Program-made: the position numbers and the translations under genes | Notes under the pieces: generated by a model | What the model was told of the DNA's origin: nothing | What the model saw: the letters and a program-made list of their open reading frames with translations, nothing else | Databases searched by the model: none | Origin: Salinarimonas chemoclinalis | GTDB lineage: Bacteria; Pseudomonadota; Alphaproteobacteria; Rhizobiales; Beijerinckiaceae | DNA length: 64,000 nt | NCBI RefSeq assembly: GCF_041514305.1 | Contig: NZ_JBGMWH010000005.1 | Span: 62,001 to 126,000 of the forward strand | Reading direction: 5' to 3' | In this document: piece by piece, positions 1 through 8,557 of the stretch | Position numbering within the stretch: the first letter of the stretch is position 1 | Layout of the letters: the number at the start of each line of letters is the position of its first letter

Positions 1-77
1 CTACTTTTCGCGTCGACGGCGCCTGCCCGCGCGCGACCCCGCGCCGAGGCGCCCCGACAACGCAGGAGATCCCGGTC

Positions 78-677
78 ATGGCGAAGGTCCTCGTCCTCTA
101 CTACTCCACCTGGGGCCACATCGAGCAGATGGCGAACGCCGCCGCCGAGGGCGCGCGCGAGGCCGGCGCCGAGGTCGTGGTCAAGCGCGTGCCCGAGCTC
201 GTCCCCGACGAGATCGCGAAGGGTGCGCACTACAAGCTCGACCAGGCGGCGCCGATCGCCGACCCGAACGAGCTCGCCGACTACGACGCGATCATCTTCG
301 GCACGCCGACGCGCTACGGCAACATGGCCGCCCAGATGAAGAACTTCCTCGACCAGACCGGCGCGCTCTGGGCCCAGGGCAAGCTCGTCGGCAAGGTGGG
401 CTCGGTGTTCACCTCCTCGGCGACGCAGCACGGCGGGCAGGAGTCGACGATCCTGTCGTTCCACACCGTGCTCCTGCACCACGGCATGGTGATCGTCGGT
501 CTGCCCTACGCCTTCGCCGGGCAGATGGGCGTGGAGGAGGTGAAGGGCGGCTCGCCCTACGGCGCCTCGACCATCGCCGCCGGCGACGGCTCGCGCCAGC
601 CCTCCGCGATCGAGCTCGAGGGCGCCCGCTTCCAGGGCCGTCACGTCGCCGGGATCGCGGGCAAGCTCGCGGGCTGA
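78..677 (+). CDS. wrbA: NAD(P)H:quinone oxidoreductase WrbA
   Basis: 199-residue flavodoxin-like protein. The family binds FMN and reduces quinones by two electrons with NAD(P)H, which limits semiquinone-driven oxidative stress in the cytoplasm. The N-terminal phosphate loop (YYSTWGH, residues 8-14), the GTPTRYGNM loop (75-83) and the SSATQHGGQE segment (113-122) match WrbA, and the length is typical. The ATG follows a CAGGAGAT ribosome site about 10 bases upstream. It converges on the Sua5 gene, only 10 bases away, so it appears to be a single-gene unit. Family assignment is secure; the physiological quinone is not known from sequence. Confidence 0.96.
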   Translation: MAKVLVLYYSTWGHIEQMANAAAEGAREAGAEVVVKRVPELVPDEIAKGAHYKLDQAAPIADPNELADYDAIIFGTPTRYGNMAAQMKNFLDQTGALWAQGKLVGKVGSVFTSSATQHGGQESTILSFHTVLLHHGMVIVGLPYAFAGQMGVEEVKGGSPYGASTIAAGDGSRQPSAIELEGARFQGRHVAGIAGKLAG

Positions 678-687
678 CGCATCCCGC

Positions 688-1656
688 TCACCGCTCCGCG
701 GCGGCGCGGGCGAGGCGGTCGCGGATCGCCTCGCCCAGCTCGTGGCCCGGGATCGGCGCGACGGCGATCGTCGCCGCGCCGCTGGCGTCGAGCCGGCGCA
801 GCGCGCCGAACAGCCGCGCGGCGGCTTCGGCGAGGTCGCCGCGCGGGCTCAGGTTCAGCGTCGCGACCGCGCGGGCGAGCCCCTCCGGCTCGGCCCCGCC
901 GAACAGCAGCGCCGCCTCGCCGTCGCGAATCTCCGCCGCGTCGAGGCGCACCCGCGCCCGCGGGGCGTAGTGCGAGGCGAGCATGCCCGGCGCCCGCACG
1001 CCTTCGTCTTCCCGCGAGCCCGCGAGCGGGGTCCCAAGCACCACCTCGAGCGCCGCGCGTGGCACGCCGCCGGGCCGCAGCAGCCGCGGCGTCCCGTCGA
1101 TGCAGGCGACGATGGTCGATTCGACGCCGACCCGTGTCTCGCCCCCGTCGAGGACGGCGGCGATTCGCCCGTCCAGATCGTCGAGCACGTGGTCCGCGGC
1201 CGTCGGGCTGACGCGGCCGGACCTGTTGGCGGACGGTGCGACGATCGGACGCTCCGCCGCCATGAGCAGCGCGTGGGCGACCGGATGCGCGGGCACGCGC
1301 AGGGCCACGGTGTCGAGGCCCGCCCGGGCGACGTCGCAGACGGTGCCCTCCGGCGCACGCGGCACGACGAGGGTCAGCGGGCCCGGCCAGAAGGCCTCGG
1401 CGAGGCGGCGCGCGGGGTCGTCGAGCAGGCCCTGCACCCGAGCCGCCGCGACGTCCGGCAGATGGGCGATCAACGGGTTGAAGCGAGGCCGTTCCTTCGC
1501 CTCGTAGATCCGCACGACGGCGGAAGGGTCGGTCGCGTCCGCGCCCAGCCCGTAGACCGTCTCGGTGGGAAACGCCACCAGCGCGCCCGCGCGCAGCAGC
1601 GCGGCGGCGTCCGCGATCGCGGCGGGGTTCTCTGCGCGGAGGCGGCGGGTTGTCAT
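688..1656 (-). CDS. Threonylcarbamoyl-AMP synthase (Sua5/YrdC)
   Basis: 322-residue protein. Sua5 makes threonylcarbamoyl-AMP from threonine, bicarbonate and ATP, the first step of the t6A37 modification of ANN-decoding tRNAs. The YrdC domain fills about residues 10-195, with PTETVYGLGADA at 30-41, the KERPRFNPL segment at 54-62 and a PSANRSG motif further on. About 120 further residues form the C-terminal Sua5 domain, so this is the long Sua5 type rather than the short YrdC type. The ATG at 1656 puts the conserved start of the domain near residue 10; in-frame starts up to 1740 would add an Arg-rich unconserved leader. No strong Shine-Dalgarno site was seen. Confidence 0.93.
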   Translation of the reverse strand: MTTRRLRAENPAAIADAAALLRAGALVAFPTETVYGLGADATDPSAVVRIYEAKERPRFNPLIAHLPDVAAARVQGLLDDPARRLAEAFWPGPLTLVVPRAPEGTVCDVARAGLDTVALRVPAHPVAHALLMAAERPIVAPSANRSGRVSPTAADHVLDDLDGRIAAVLDGGETRVGVESTIVACIDGTPRLLRPGGVPRAALEVVLGTPLAGSREDEGVRAPGMLASHYAPRARVRLDAAEIRDGEAALLFGGAEPEGLARAVATLNLSPRGDLAEAAARLFGALRRLDASGAATIAVAPIPGHELGEAIRDRLARAAAER

Positions 1657-1848
1657 GACGATCGCTCGCATGCGCCGGCATGCACCGGCTTCCTGATCGG
1701 GCGGGCCGCATAGCACGGATGCGCGCCGTCGCCCGTGCACAAAAGAAACGCAGCTTCAGGCCTCGCGAATTCATTGTTATTAATGATTGGTTCAGCTGCC
1801 TTCGAAAATCATGCAGCATTGCCGACGACACGCCGACAGGGACGCACC

Positions 1849-2949
1849 ATGCCACCAGCACAGCCGACCGGCTCCGACGCCTCCCTCAGTTCCATCGCCT
1901 CGCGGACGGCCGAGCTGCGGACCGTCGCCGTCGAGAAGACGCGCCGCATCCAGCAGATCACCGGACAGATGAAGATCCTGGCCCTCAACGCCATGATCGA
2001 GGCGCAGCGCGCCGGCGAGCAGGGGCGCGGCTTCTCGGTGGTGGCGCAGGAGGTGCGCTCGGTCGGCGACATCGTCGCCTCCGTCTCCCGCGAGCTGGAG
2101 GATCACCTCGCCCAGCGCATCCACCACCTCCAGTCCGAGGTCGAGGCGCTGGCGGAGAAGGCGCAGGGGCAACGCTACGTCGATCTGGCCCTCAACGCCA
2201 TCGAGCTGATCGACCGGAACCTGTACGAGCGCACCTGCGACGTGCGCTGGTGGGCCACCGATTCCGCCGTCGTCGACGCCGCCGCCGACCCGTCGGAGGA
2301 GGCCTGCCGCCACGCCTCGAAGCGGCTGGGCGTGATCCTCGACGCCTACACGGTCTACCTCGACCTGTGGCTCTGCGACATGCAGGGCACCATCGTCGCC
2401 AACGGCCGGCCGGATCGCTACCGCGTCTGCGGGTCCTCGGTGGCCCACGAGCCCTGGTTCCGCCGCGCCGCGAGCCTCGCGTCGGGAGACGACTACGTCG
2501 CAGCCGACGTCTCCCGCCAGGCCCGTCTCGCGGACGCGCAGGTCGCGACCTATTGCGCCGGCGTGCGCACGGGCGGGGAGGCGCACGGACGCCCGCTCGG
2601 GGTGCTCGCCGTTCATTTCGACTGGGAGCCGCAGGCGCGCGCCATCGTCGAGGGCGTGCGGATCGCCCCCGAGGAGCGTGAGGCGACGCGCGTGCTGCTG
2701 CTCGACGCCGAGCAGCGCGTCCTCGCCGCCTCCGACGGACGCGGCGTCCTCTCCGAGCGGCTCTCGCTGCCGATCCAGGGCCGCCGCGCCGGCTTCGAGC
2801 ACCAGGCGGACGGCGGCTTCGTCGCCTTCCACGCCACCCCCGGCTACGAGACCTACGCGGGGCTCGGCTGGTACGGCGCGATCGTGCGGCGCGACCGACC
2901 CGCGAGGCATCTCGCCAACGCACTTCGCGAAGCGCCGCCTCTCGGCTAA
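1849..2949 (+). CDS. Soluble methyl-accepting-chemotaxis-like protein with C-terminal Cache-type sensor
   Basis: 366 residues with no signal peptide or membrane segment. Residues about 15-85 form a coiled coil with the chemoreceptor hairpin-tip signature (LALNAMIEAQRAGEQGRGF, then VVAQEVR), the part that normally contacts CheA and CheW. The rest (about 115-360) resembles a Cache/PAS-like sensor, with segments such as ERTCDVRWWATD and an EPWFRRA stretch. In ordinary receptors the sensor lies before the signalling tip; here the order is reversed and the signalling hairpin is short. The ATG follows a GACAGGGA ribosome site; an in-frame start at 1735 is less likely. Role in chemotaxis or another Che-like pathway is inferred. 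Confidence 0.82.
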   Translation: MPPAQPTGSDASLSSIASRTAELRTVAVEKTRRIQQITGQMKILALNAMIEAQRAGEQGRGFSVVAQEVRSVGDIVASVSRELEDHLAQRIHHLQSEVEALAEKAQGQRYVDLALNAIELIDRNLYERTCDVRWWATDSAVVDAAADPSEEACRHASKRLGVILDAYTVYLDLWLCDMQGTIVANGRPDRYRVCGSSVAHEPWFRRAASLASGDDYVAADVSRQARLADAQVATYCAGVRTGGEAHGRPLGVLAVHFDWEPQARAIVEGVRIAPEEREATRVLLLDAEQRVLAASDGRGVLSERLSLPIQGRRAGFEHQADGGFVAFHATPGYETYAGLGWYGAIVRRDRPARHLANALREAPPLG

Positions 2950-2997
2950 GGATGCCGCTCGGGTCCCGATGTCCGGGACGGAGGCGGCGAAAGCGGC

Positions 2998-4857
2998 ATG
3001 GAGAGCCTCGAGGTCTCGAACGTCGCGCTCCTGTTCGGGGCGGTCTTCGTCGTGGCGGGGATCGCGACGAGCCTCTTCGCCTCGCGCTTCGGCGCGCCGC
3101 TGCTCTTCCTGTTCCTCTGCCTCGGCATGCTCGCCGGCCAGGACGGGCTCGGCGGCGTCGTCTTCAACGACTTCCGCCTCGCCTACATCGTCGGCTCGCT
3201 GGCGCTCGCGGTGATCCTGTTCGACGGCGGGTTGCGCACGCGCTTCGCGAGCTTCCGCGGCGTGCTGGCGCCCGCGCTGCTCCTGTCGACCATCGGCGTC
3301 GTCGTCACCGCCGCGATCACAGGCGCGGCGGCGGTACTGATTCTCGACCTGCGGCTCGTCGAGGGCCTGCTCGTCGGCGCGATCATCGCCTCGACGGACG
3401 CCGCCGCGGTGTTCTTCCTGATGCGCTCGAAGGGGGTGCAGCTGCGCCGGCGCGTCGCCAACACGATCGAGATCGAGAGCGCGACCAACGACCCCGTCGC
3501 CGTCTTCCTGACACTCGTCCTCGTCGAGCTCGTGCTGGCGCCGCAGGCGACGGGGTGGGTCGAGGTGTCGCTCATCCTCGGCCGGCAGGCGCTGGTGGGC
3601 GCGGCGATCGGCGTCGCCGGAGGCCTCGCGCTGGCCGCGACCCTCAACCGGGTGAGCCTGCCGCAGGGCCTCCACCCGCTCCTCGTCGTCGCCGCGGCGG
3701 TGCTGATCTTCGCCCTCGCGAGCGTTCTCGAAGGCTCGGGCTTCCTCGCCGCCTACCTCGCCGGGCTGATGCTCGGCAATCGGCCGGTGCGCGCCTTCCC
3801 GTCCATCCTGTCCTTCCACGACGCCACGACCTGGCTCTCGCAGATCGTGATGTTCCTCGTGCTGGGGCTCCTCGTCACCCCCTCGACCCTCGTCGAGTAC
3901 GCGCTGCCGGCGACGCTGCTCGCGGTCTTCCTGATCGTCGTGGGCCGGCCCGTGGCGGTGTGGCTGTGCCTCACGCCCTTCGGCTTCTCCCGGCGCGAGA
4001 AGACCTTCGTCTCCTGGGTGGGCCTGCGCGGCGCGGTCTCGATCTTCCTCGCCGCGATCCCGACGCTCGCGAGCCTGCCCAACGCGGAGACGTACTTCAA
4101 CGTCGCCTTCTTCGTCGTGCTCGTCTCGCTCCTCGTCCAGGGCTGGACGGTGGCCTGGGCGGCGGGGCGGCTCGGGCTGAAGGTCCGCGACGCGGGACCC
4201 GAGATCAAGCGGCTCGAGATCGACCTGCCGGGCCAGCTCGAGCTCGAGCTCGTCGGGTATCCCGTCGCGCCCTCGAGCCCCGTCCTCGCCGGCGCCGTGT
4301 TCCCCTCCTGGATGCGCACCGTGATGATCGTGCGCGGCGGCGAGGTGCTCACCCCCGAATCGGCGGGGGAGCTCGCGGTGGGCGACTACGTCTACGTCCT
4401 CGCCCCGCCCGCCCGCGTGGGGCGCCTCGACCGGCTCTTCGCGACGCTCGACGGCGCCTCCGCCTTCGCGGTGGGGACCTTCTCCTTCGGGGGGGATGCG
4501 GCGATCGAGGACGTGTGCACCCTCTACGGCCTGCACGTGCCGGCCGACCTCAAGGGGCTCAGCGTCGCCGAAGGCTTCGCCGAGCGCTTCGAGGACCGCG
4601 TCGACATCGGCGACCGCATCGCCATCGAGCCCGCCTTCCTCCTCGCCACCGCCATCCGCGACGACCAGGTCGCCAAGGCCGTGGTCGAGTTCGAGGAGGA
4701 GGGCCGAGAGGGTCCGGGCGGGCTCGTCGGGCGCGTCGGCGGCAGGGTACGCGGCTTCCTCGTCGCGCGCCGCGCCGCGCGGGCCGCCGGGGGCCGGCCC
4801 GAGGCGCCCGCGGGACGAGCCGGCACCGCCGCGGGAGCACGCGGAAACACGCATTGA
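2998..4857 (+). CDS. Potassium/proton antiporter, CvrA/NhaP2 type (CPA1 family)
   Basis: 619-residue inner-membrane exchanger. About twelve membrane segments occupy residues 1-390; the ASTDAAAVFF and ESATNDPVAV segments correspond to the ion-binding core of CPA1 exchangers. A TrkA_C (RCK_C) domain follows at about 400-475, then a CorC/HlyC-like region, the layout of NhaP2/CvrA potassium/proton antiporters. The last 50 residues are Ala/Arg/Gly-rich and unconserved. Its stop codon lies inside the -35 element of the copA promoter, so copper control of the next gene begins within this one. Potassium over sodium specificity is inferred from the domain layout. Confidence 0.9.
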   Translation: MESLEVSNVALLFGAVFVVAGIATSLFASRFGAPLLFLFLCLGMLAGQDGLGGVVFNDFRLAYIVGSLALAVILFDGGLRTRFASFRGVLAPALLLSTIGVVVTAAITGAAAVLILDLRLVEGLLVGAIIASTDAAAVFFLMRSKGVQLRRRVANTIEIESATNDPVAVFLTLVLVELVLAPQATGWVEVSLILGRQALVGAAIGVAGGLALAATLNRVSLPQGLHPLLVVAAAVLIFALASVLEGSGFLAAYLAGLMLGNRPVRAFPSILSFHDATTWLSQIVMFLVLGLLVTPSTLVEYALPATLLAVFLIVVGRPVAVWLCLTPFGFSRREKTFVSWVGLRGAVSIFLAAIPTLASLPNAETYFNVAFFVVLVSLLVQGWTVAWAAGRLGLKVRDAGPEIKRLEIDLPGQLELELVGYPVAPSSPVLAGAVFPSWMRTVMIVRGGEVLTPESAGELAVGDYVYVLAPPARVGRLDRLFATLDGASAFAVGTFSFGGDAAIEDVCTLYGLHVPADLKGLSVAEGFAERFEDRVDIGDRIAIEPAFLLATAIRDDQVAKAVVEFEEEGREGPGGLVGRVGGRVRGFLVARRAARAAGGRPEAPAGRAGTAAGARGNTH

Positions 4858-4884
4858 CCTTCCCATGATGGGAGGGTCTAACGA
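4854..4884 (+). promoter_or_regulatory. CueR/HmrR-type copper promoter-operator for copA-cueR
   Basis: A -35 hexamer TTGACC (4854-4859) and a -10 TAACGA (4879-4884) are separated by 19 bases, the over-long spacer typical of MerR-family promoters. The spacer region holds a near-perfect dyad, ACCTTCCC...GGGAGGGT (4857-4877, arms read inward around ATGAT), matching the CueR operator. The -35 element overlaps the stop codon of the upstream antiporter gene. Copper-loaded CueR would twist this DNA to activate transcription of copA and cueR, giving autoregulation. Confidence 0.85.
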
Positions 4885-4935
4885 TCCCGGGACACCAGAG
4901 GAAGCGGGCGCGTTCCCCCCGTCCCGGAGATCCCG

Positions 4936-7410
4936 ATGACCATCGCCCAGAAGACGCCGACGGACGCCGCCCCCCTCGCCCGGCTCGATCTCGAGGTCGG
5001 CGGGATGACCTGCGCGTCGTGTGTCCGCCACGTGGAGCGCGCGGTCGGCGCCGTGCCCGGCGTCGCCGAGGTCGCCGTCAATCTCGGCGCCGAGCGCGTG
5101 AGCCTCGGCTACGACCCCGCCCGCGCCGGTCCCGCCGCCGTCGCGGCGGCGATCGAGGAGGCCGGCTACGAGCCGCGGCGGGTGACGATCACCCTCGCCG
5201 TCGAGGGCATGACCTGCGCCTCCTGCGTCTCCCGCGTCGAGACGGCGCTCGCCGCGGTGCCGGGCGTGATCGAGGCGCGCGTCAACCTCGCGAGCGAGCG
5301 CGCGACGATCGTCGGCTTCGGCCGCGAGCTGGAGGACGCGGCGCGACGCGCGATCGGCGAGGCGGGCTACGGGGCCGAGCCCGTCGTGGACGAGGGCGAG
5401 CCGACCCGCGAGGCGCGCATCGCCGGCGAGGAGCGGCACGAGCGGGTCCAGGTCGCGATCGGCCTCGCGCTCACCGCGCCGCTGGCGCTGCCGATGCTCG
5501 CCATGCCCTTCGGCGTGCACGCGATGCCGCCGGGCTGGATGCAGCTCCTGCTCGCGACGCCCGTGCAGTTCTGGCTTGGACTGCGGTTCTACCGCGTCGG
5601 CTTCAAGGCGCTGCGGGCGGGCACGGGCAACATGGAGCTGCTCGTCGCCATCGGCACGAGCGCGGCCTACTTCCTGTCCCTCTACCTGCTGCTGACGGCC
5701 TCGGGCCACCACGCGCCGGAGCTCTACTTCGAGGCCTCCGCCGTCATCATCACCCTCGTGCTGCTGGGCAAGCACCTCGAGGCGCGGGCCAAGCGACGCA
5801 CGGCGGACGCCGTGCGGGCGCTGATGGCCCTGCGCCCCGACGTCGCCCGGCTGCGCCGCCCGGACGGGTCGGAGGTCGAGGTGCCGGTCTCCGAGGTGGC
5901 GCTCGGCGACGCGATCGTCGTGCGCCCCGGCGAGCGCGTGCCCGTCGACGCGACGATCCGCGAGGGCGCCTCCGAGATGGACGAGAGCATGGTCACCGGC
6001 GAGAGCCTGCCCGTGACCCGCGAGCCCGGCCAGCGCATCATCGGCGGCTCGGTCAACGGCTCCGGCGTCCTCGTCGCCGAGGCGGTGGCCGTGGGCGGCG
6101 ACACGACGCTCGCGCGCATCGTGCGCCTCGTCGAGACCGCGCAGTCCTCCAAGGCGCCGATCCAGAAGCTGGTCGATCGCGTCGCGGCGATCTTCGTGCC
6201 GATCGTCGTCGCCATCGCCGTCGGGACCTTCGTCGCGTGGTGGGCGATCACGGGCGATCTCGAGACCGCGATCGTCACCGCCGTCGCCGTGCTCGTGATC
6301 GCCTGCCCCTGCGCGCTCGGGCTCGCGACCCCCACCGCGATCATGGCCGGGACGGGCGCGGCCGCCCGCGGCGGCGTTCTGATCAAGGACGCCGAGAGCC
6401 TGGAACGGGCGAAGGCGATCCGTGCGGTCGCCTTCGACAAGACCGGCACGCTCACCGAGGGCCGGCCACGGCTCGCGACGTTCACGGCCTTCGAGGGCGC
6501 GCGCGAGGCCGCGCTCGCCACCGCGGCGGGCCTCCAGGCGGGCAGCGAGCACCCGCTCGCCCGCGCCGTCGTCGACGCGGCCGCCGCCGAGGGCGTCGTG
6601 CCCGCAGCGGCCACGGACGTGCGCGCCGTCGCCGGCCGAGGCCTCGAAGGCCGCGTCGGTGATGCGCGCGTCGCCGTCGGCAGCGCCCGGCACATGGCCG
6701 ATCTCGGCGTCGCGATCGAGACGGCCGCGGACGCGGCGCGCGGCGCGCAGGAGGAGGGCCGCTCGGTCTCCTACCTCGCGCGGCTCGGGGCGACGCCGGA
6801 CGAGGCGCCCCGGCTCGTCGCCCTCCTCGCCTTCGCCGACCTGCCCCGCGGCACCGCCGCGGACGCCGTCGCGCGGCTGAAGGCCATGGGCATCGTCTCC
6901 GTGATGCTGACGGGGGACAATGCCGGCGCCGCCCGGGCGGTGGCCGGCGCCATCGGCATCGACGAAGTCGTGTCCGAGGTGCTGCCGGAGGACAAGGCGC
7001 GCATCGTCGCCGAGCTGAAGGCGCGCTTCGGCCAGGTCGCCATGGTCGGCGACGGCATCAACGACGCGCCGGCGCTCGCCGCCGCCGATCTCGGCATCGC
7101 CATGGGCTCGGGCACCGACGTCGCCATGGAGGCGGCGGGCGTCACCCTGATGCGTGCCGATCCCGAGGCGGTCGCCGACGCGATCGAGATCGCACGGGCG
7201 ACGCAGGCGAAGATCCGCCAGAACCTGTTCTGGGCCTTCGCCTACAACACGGCGGGCATTCCCCTCGCGGCGGCGGGACTGCTCAGCCCGATCGTCGCGG
7301 GGGCGGCGATGGCCTTCTCCAGCGTGTCGGTGGTCTCGAACGCCCTGTTGCTGCGGCGCTGGAAGCCCAAGGCGCGCTCCGCCGGCACGGGGTCGGGAGG
7401 CGCAGCATGA
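4936..7410 (+). CDS. copA: Cu(I)-exporting P1B-type ATPase CopA
   Basis: 824-residue inner-membrane pump that exports Cu(I) from the cytoplasm using ATP. Two N-terminal heavy-metal-binding domains each carry GMTCASC (residues 23-29 and 91-97). The membrane domain contains the CPC metal motif (457-459); the actuator has TGES (354-357); the phosphorylation site is DKTGT (501-505); SEHPL (537-541) and GDGINDAP (705-712) complete the P1B-1 signature. No catalytic residue is missing. The ATG follows CCGGAGA. The stop codon overlaps the start of cueR (ATGA), so the two genes are co-transcribed from the copper promoter at 4854. Confidence 0.98.
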   Translation: MTIAQKTPTDAAPLARLDLEVGGMTCASCVRHVERAVGAVPGVAEVAVNLGAERVSLGYDPARAGPAAVAAAIEEAGYEPRRVTITLAVEGMTCASCVSRVETALAAVPGVIEARVNLASERATIVGFGRELEDAARRAIGEAGYGAEPVVDEGEPTREARIAGEERHERVQVAIGLALTAPLALPMLAMPFGVHAMPPGWMQLLLATPVQFWLGLRFYRVGFKALRAGTGNMELLVAIGTSAAYFLSLYLLLTASGHHAPELYFEASAVIITLVLLGKHLEARAKRRTADAVRALMALRPDVARLRRPDGSEVEVPVSEVALGDAIVVRPGERVPVDATIREGASEMDESMVTGESLPVTREPGQRIIGGSVNGSGVLVAEAVAVGGDTTLARIVRLVETAQSSKAPIQKLVDRVAAIFVPIVVAIAVGTFVAWWAITGDLETAIVTAVAVLVIACPCALGLATPTAIMAGTGAAARGGVLIKDAESLERAKAIRAVAFDKTGTLTEGRPRLATFTAFEGAREAALATAAGLQAGSEHPLARAVVDAAAAEGVVPAAATDVRAVAGRGLEGRVGDARVAVGSARHMADLGVAIETAADAARGAQEEGRSVSYLARLGATPDEAPRLVALLAFADLPRGTAADAVARLKAMGIVSVMLTGDNAGAARAVAGAIGIDEVVSEVLPEDKARIVAELKARFGQVAMVGDGINDAPALAAADLGIAMGSGTDVAMEAAGVTLMRADPEAVADAIEIARATQAKIRQNLFWAFAYNTAGIPLAAAGLLSPIVAGAAMAFSSVSVVSNALLLRRWKPKARSAGTGSGGAA

Positions 7411-7796
7411 GGATCGGCGAAGCCGCCCGGCGCTCCGGCGTCTCGGCGAAGATGATCCGCTACTACGAGGAGATCGGCCTGCTCGCCCCCGCGGGGCGGG
7501 CGGGCAACTCCTACCGCGACTTCGACGAGCGCGAGCTGCACGAGCTCGTCTTCATCCGCCGCGCCCGCGCGCTCGGCTTCTCGATCGAGGAGATCGCCCG
7601 CCTGCTGGCGCTGTGGCGCGACCGGGGGCGGCCGAGCCGGGACGTGAAGGAGATCGCCGACCGGCACGTCTCGGACCTCAAGGCGCGCATCGCCGACCTC
7701 CAGGCCATGGTCGACCAGCTCGAGCACCTCTCGCAGTGCTGCGCCGGCGACGACCGGCCGGACTGCCCGATCCTCGCCGACCTCGCGAGCCCGTGA
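7407..7796 (+). CDS. cueR: Copper-responsive MerR-family regulator CueR/HmrR
   Basis: 129-residue MerR-family activator. A winged-helix DNA-binding domain occupies residues 1-70 (SGVSAKMIRYYEEIGLL at 10-26), followed by the dimerisation helix and a C-terminal metal loop with C112 and C120 (CCAGDDRPDC, 111-120), the Cu(I)/Ag(I) ligands of CueR. Two-cysteine spacing and the lack of a third ligand distinguish it from MerR and ZntR. It overlaps copA by four bases and would activate the operon from the dyad at 4854-4884. Confidence 0.95.
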   Translation: MRIGEAARRSGVSAKMIRYYEEIGLLAPAGRAGNSYRDFDERELHELVFIRRARALGFSIEEIARLLALWRDRGRPSRDVKEIADRHVSDLKARIADLQAMVDQLEHLSQCCAGDDRPDCPILADLASP

Positions 7797-7874
7797 TCGA
7801 CGCGCGCGCCGCCCCGTTCCGAGCGCGCCGCCGTTACGCCGTATTCACGATCGATTAACCCTGACCGATTCGAA

Positions 7875-7901
7875 ACGCGGCGCGGAGGATTCGCGCCGCG
7901 T
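7875..7901. terminator. Strong GC hairpin downstream of cueR
   Basis: A perfect 10-bp stem (ACGCGGCGCG / CGCGCCGCGT) with a 7-base loop lies 78 bases after the cueR stop and 110 bases before pal. There is no T-run, so it may be a Rho-assisted terminator or processing stem rather than a classical intrinsic terminator. Confidence 0.4.
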
Positions 7902-8010
7902 GCGTCAAGGCTTCGTCAACCACGGCGGGGCACACACAGGGACGGGCCGGCGTGCGACGGGGCACGCGCGCCCGCCCGCACCCGGTCTCGCCAGGAGTCA
8001 CAGGTCCGCC

Positions 8011-8523
8011 ATGCTCGCGTCGCTCTCTTCCGTTCGCGCCCTCCGCCTCGCGGCCGTGGTCGCCCTGCCCCTCGCGCTCGCCGCCTGCGCGGCGACCCCG
8101 CCCGGCGCCGAGCTCGGCGCGGGCGCCGGCGGCGTCGCCGGCTCCGCCACGCCCGGCTCCGCCCAGGACTTCACCGTCAACGTCGGCGACCGCGTCTTCT
8201 TCGAGACCGACCAGTCGACCCTCACCTCCACCGCCCAGGCGACGCTCGACCTGCAGGCGCAGTGGCTCGCCCGCTATCCGCGCTACGCGATCCTCATCGA
8301 GGGACACGCCGACGAGCGCGGCACGCGCGAGTACAACTTCGCGCTCGGCGCCCGCCGCGCGCAGGCGGTGCGCGACTACCTGGCGGCACGCGGCGTCGAC
8401 ACGGGTCGCATCCGCACCGTCTCCTACGGCAAGGAGCGCCCGGCCGCCGCCTGCTCGGACGCGTCCTGCCAGTCGCAGAACCGCCGGGGCGTCACCGTGC
8501 TCGAGGGCGGCGCCGGCGTTTGA
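8011..8523 (+). CDS. pal: Peptidoglycan-associated lipoprotein Pal
   Basis: 170-residue outer-membrane lipoprotein that tethers peptidoglycan and works with the Tol system in outer-membrane constriction at division. A lipoprotein signal ends at the lipobox LAAC, with Cys26 as the lipidation site. An OmpA-like peptidoglycan-binding domain covers about residues 55-165; the DFTVNVGDRVFFETDQS start and the EGHADERGTREYN core are characteristic of Pal. The ATG at 8011 follows CCAGGAGT and places the signal peptide at the N-terminus. The usual tolQRAB and ybgF neighbours are absent, so the gene has been separated from its family operon. Confidence 0.93.
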   Translation: MLASLSSVRALRLAAVVALPLALAACAATPPGAELGAGAGGVAGSATPGSAQDFTVNVGDRVFFETDQSTLTSTAQATLDLQAQWLARYPRYAILIEGHADERGTREYNFALGARRAQAVRDYLAARGVDTGRIRTVSYGKERPAAACSDASCQSQNRRGVTVLEGGAGV

Positions 8524-8557
8524 CGCCCGCGAGCGGATCCGGAGCGATCGCTGCCGC

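Noticed and set aside
1792..6693. Open frame of 1633 codons on the minus strand, and other very long frames opposite real genes (for example 5019-6662 and 25319-28759)
   Set aside because: They are Arg/Gly/His/Asp-rich with no domain and lie over well-supported genes such as the antiporter, copA and putA. Very high GC content makes stop codons rare, so long empty frames are expected.
7407..7796. Mercury or zinc regulator (MerR/ZntR)
   Set aside because: Ligand spacing is the two-cysteine pattern of CueR (C112 and C120), and it is coupled to a copper ATPase with a CueR-type operator.
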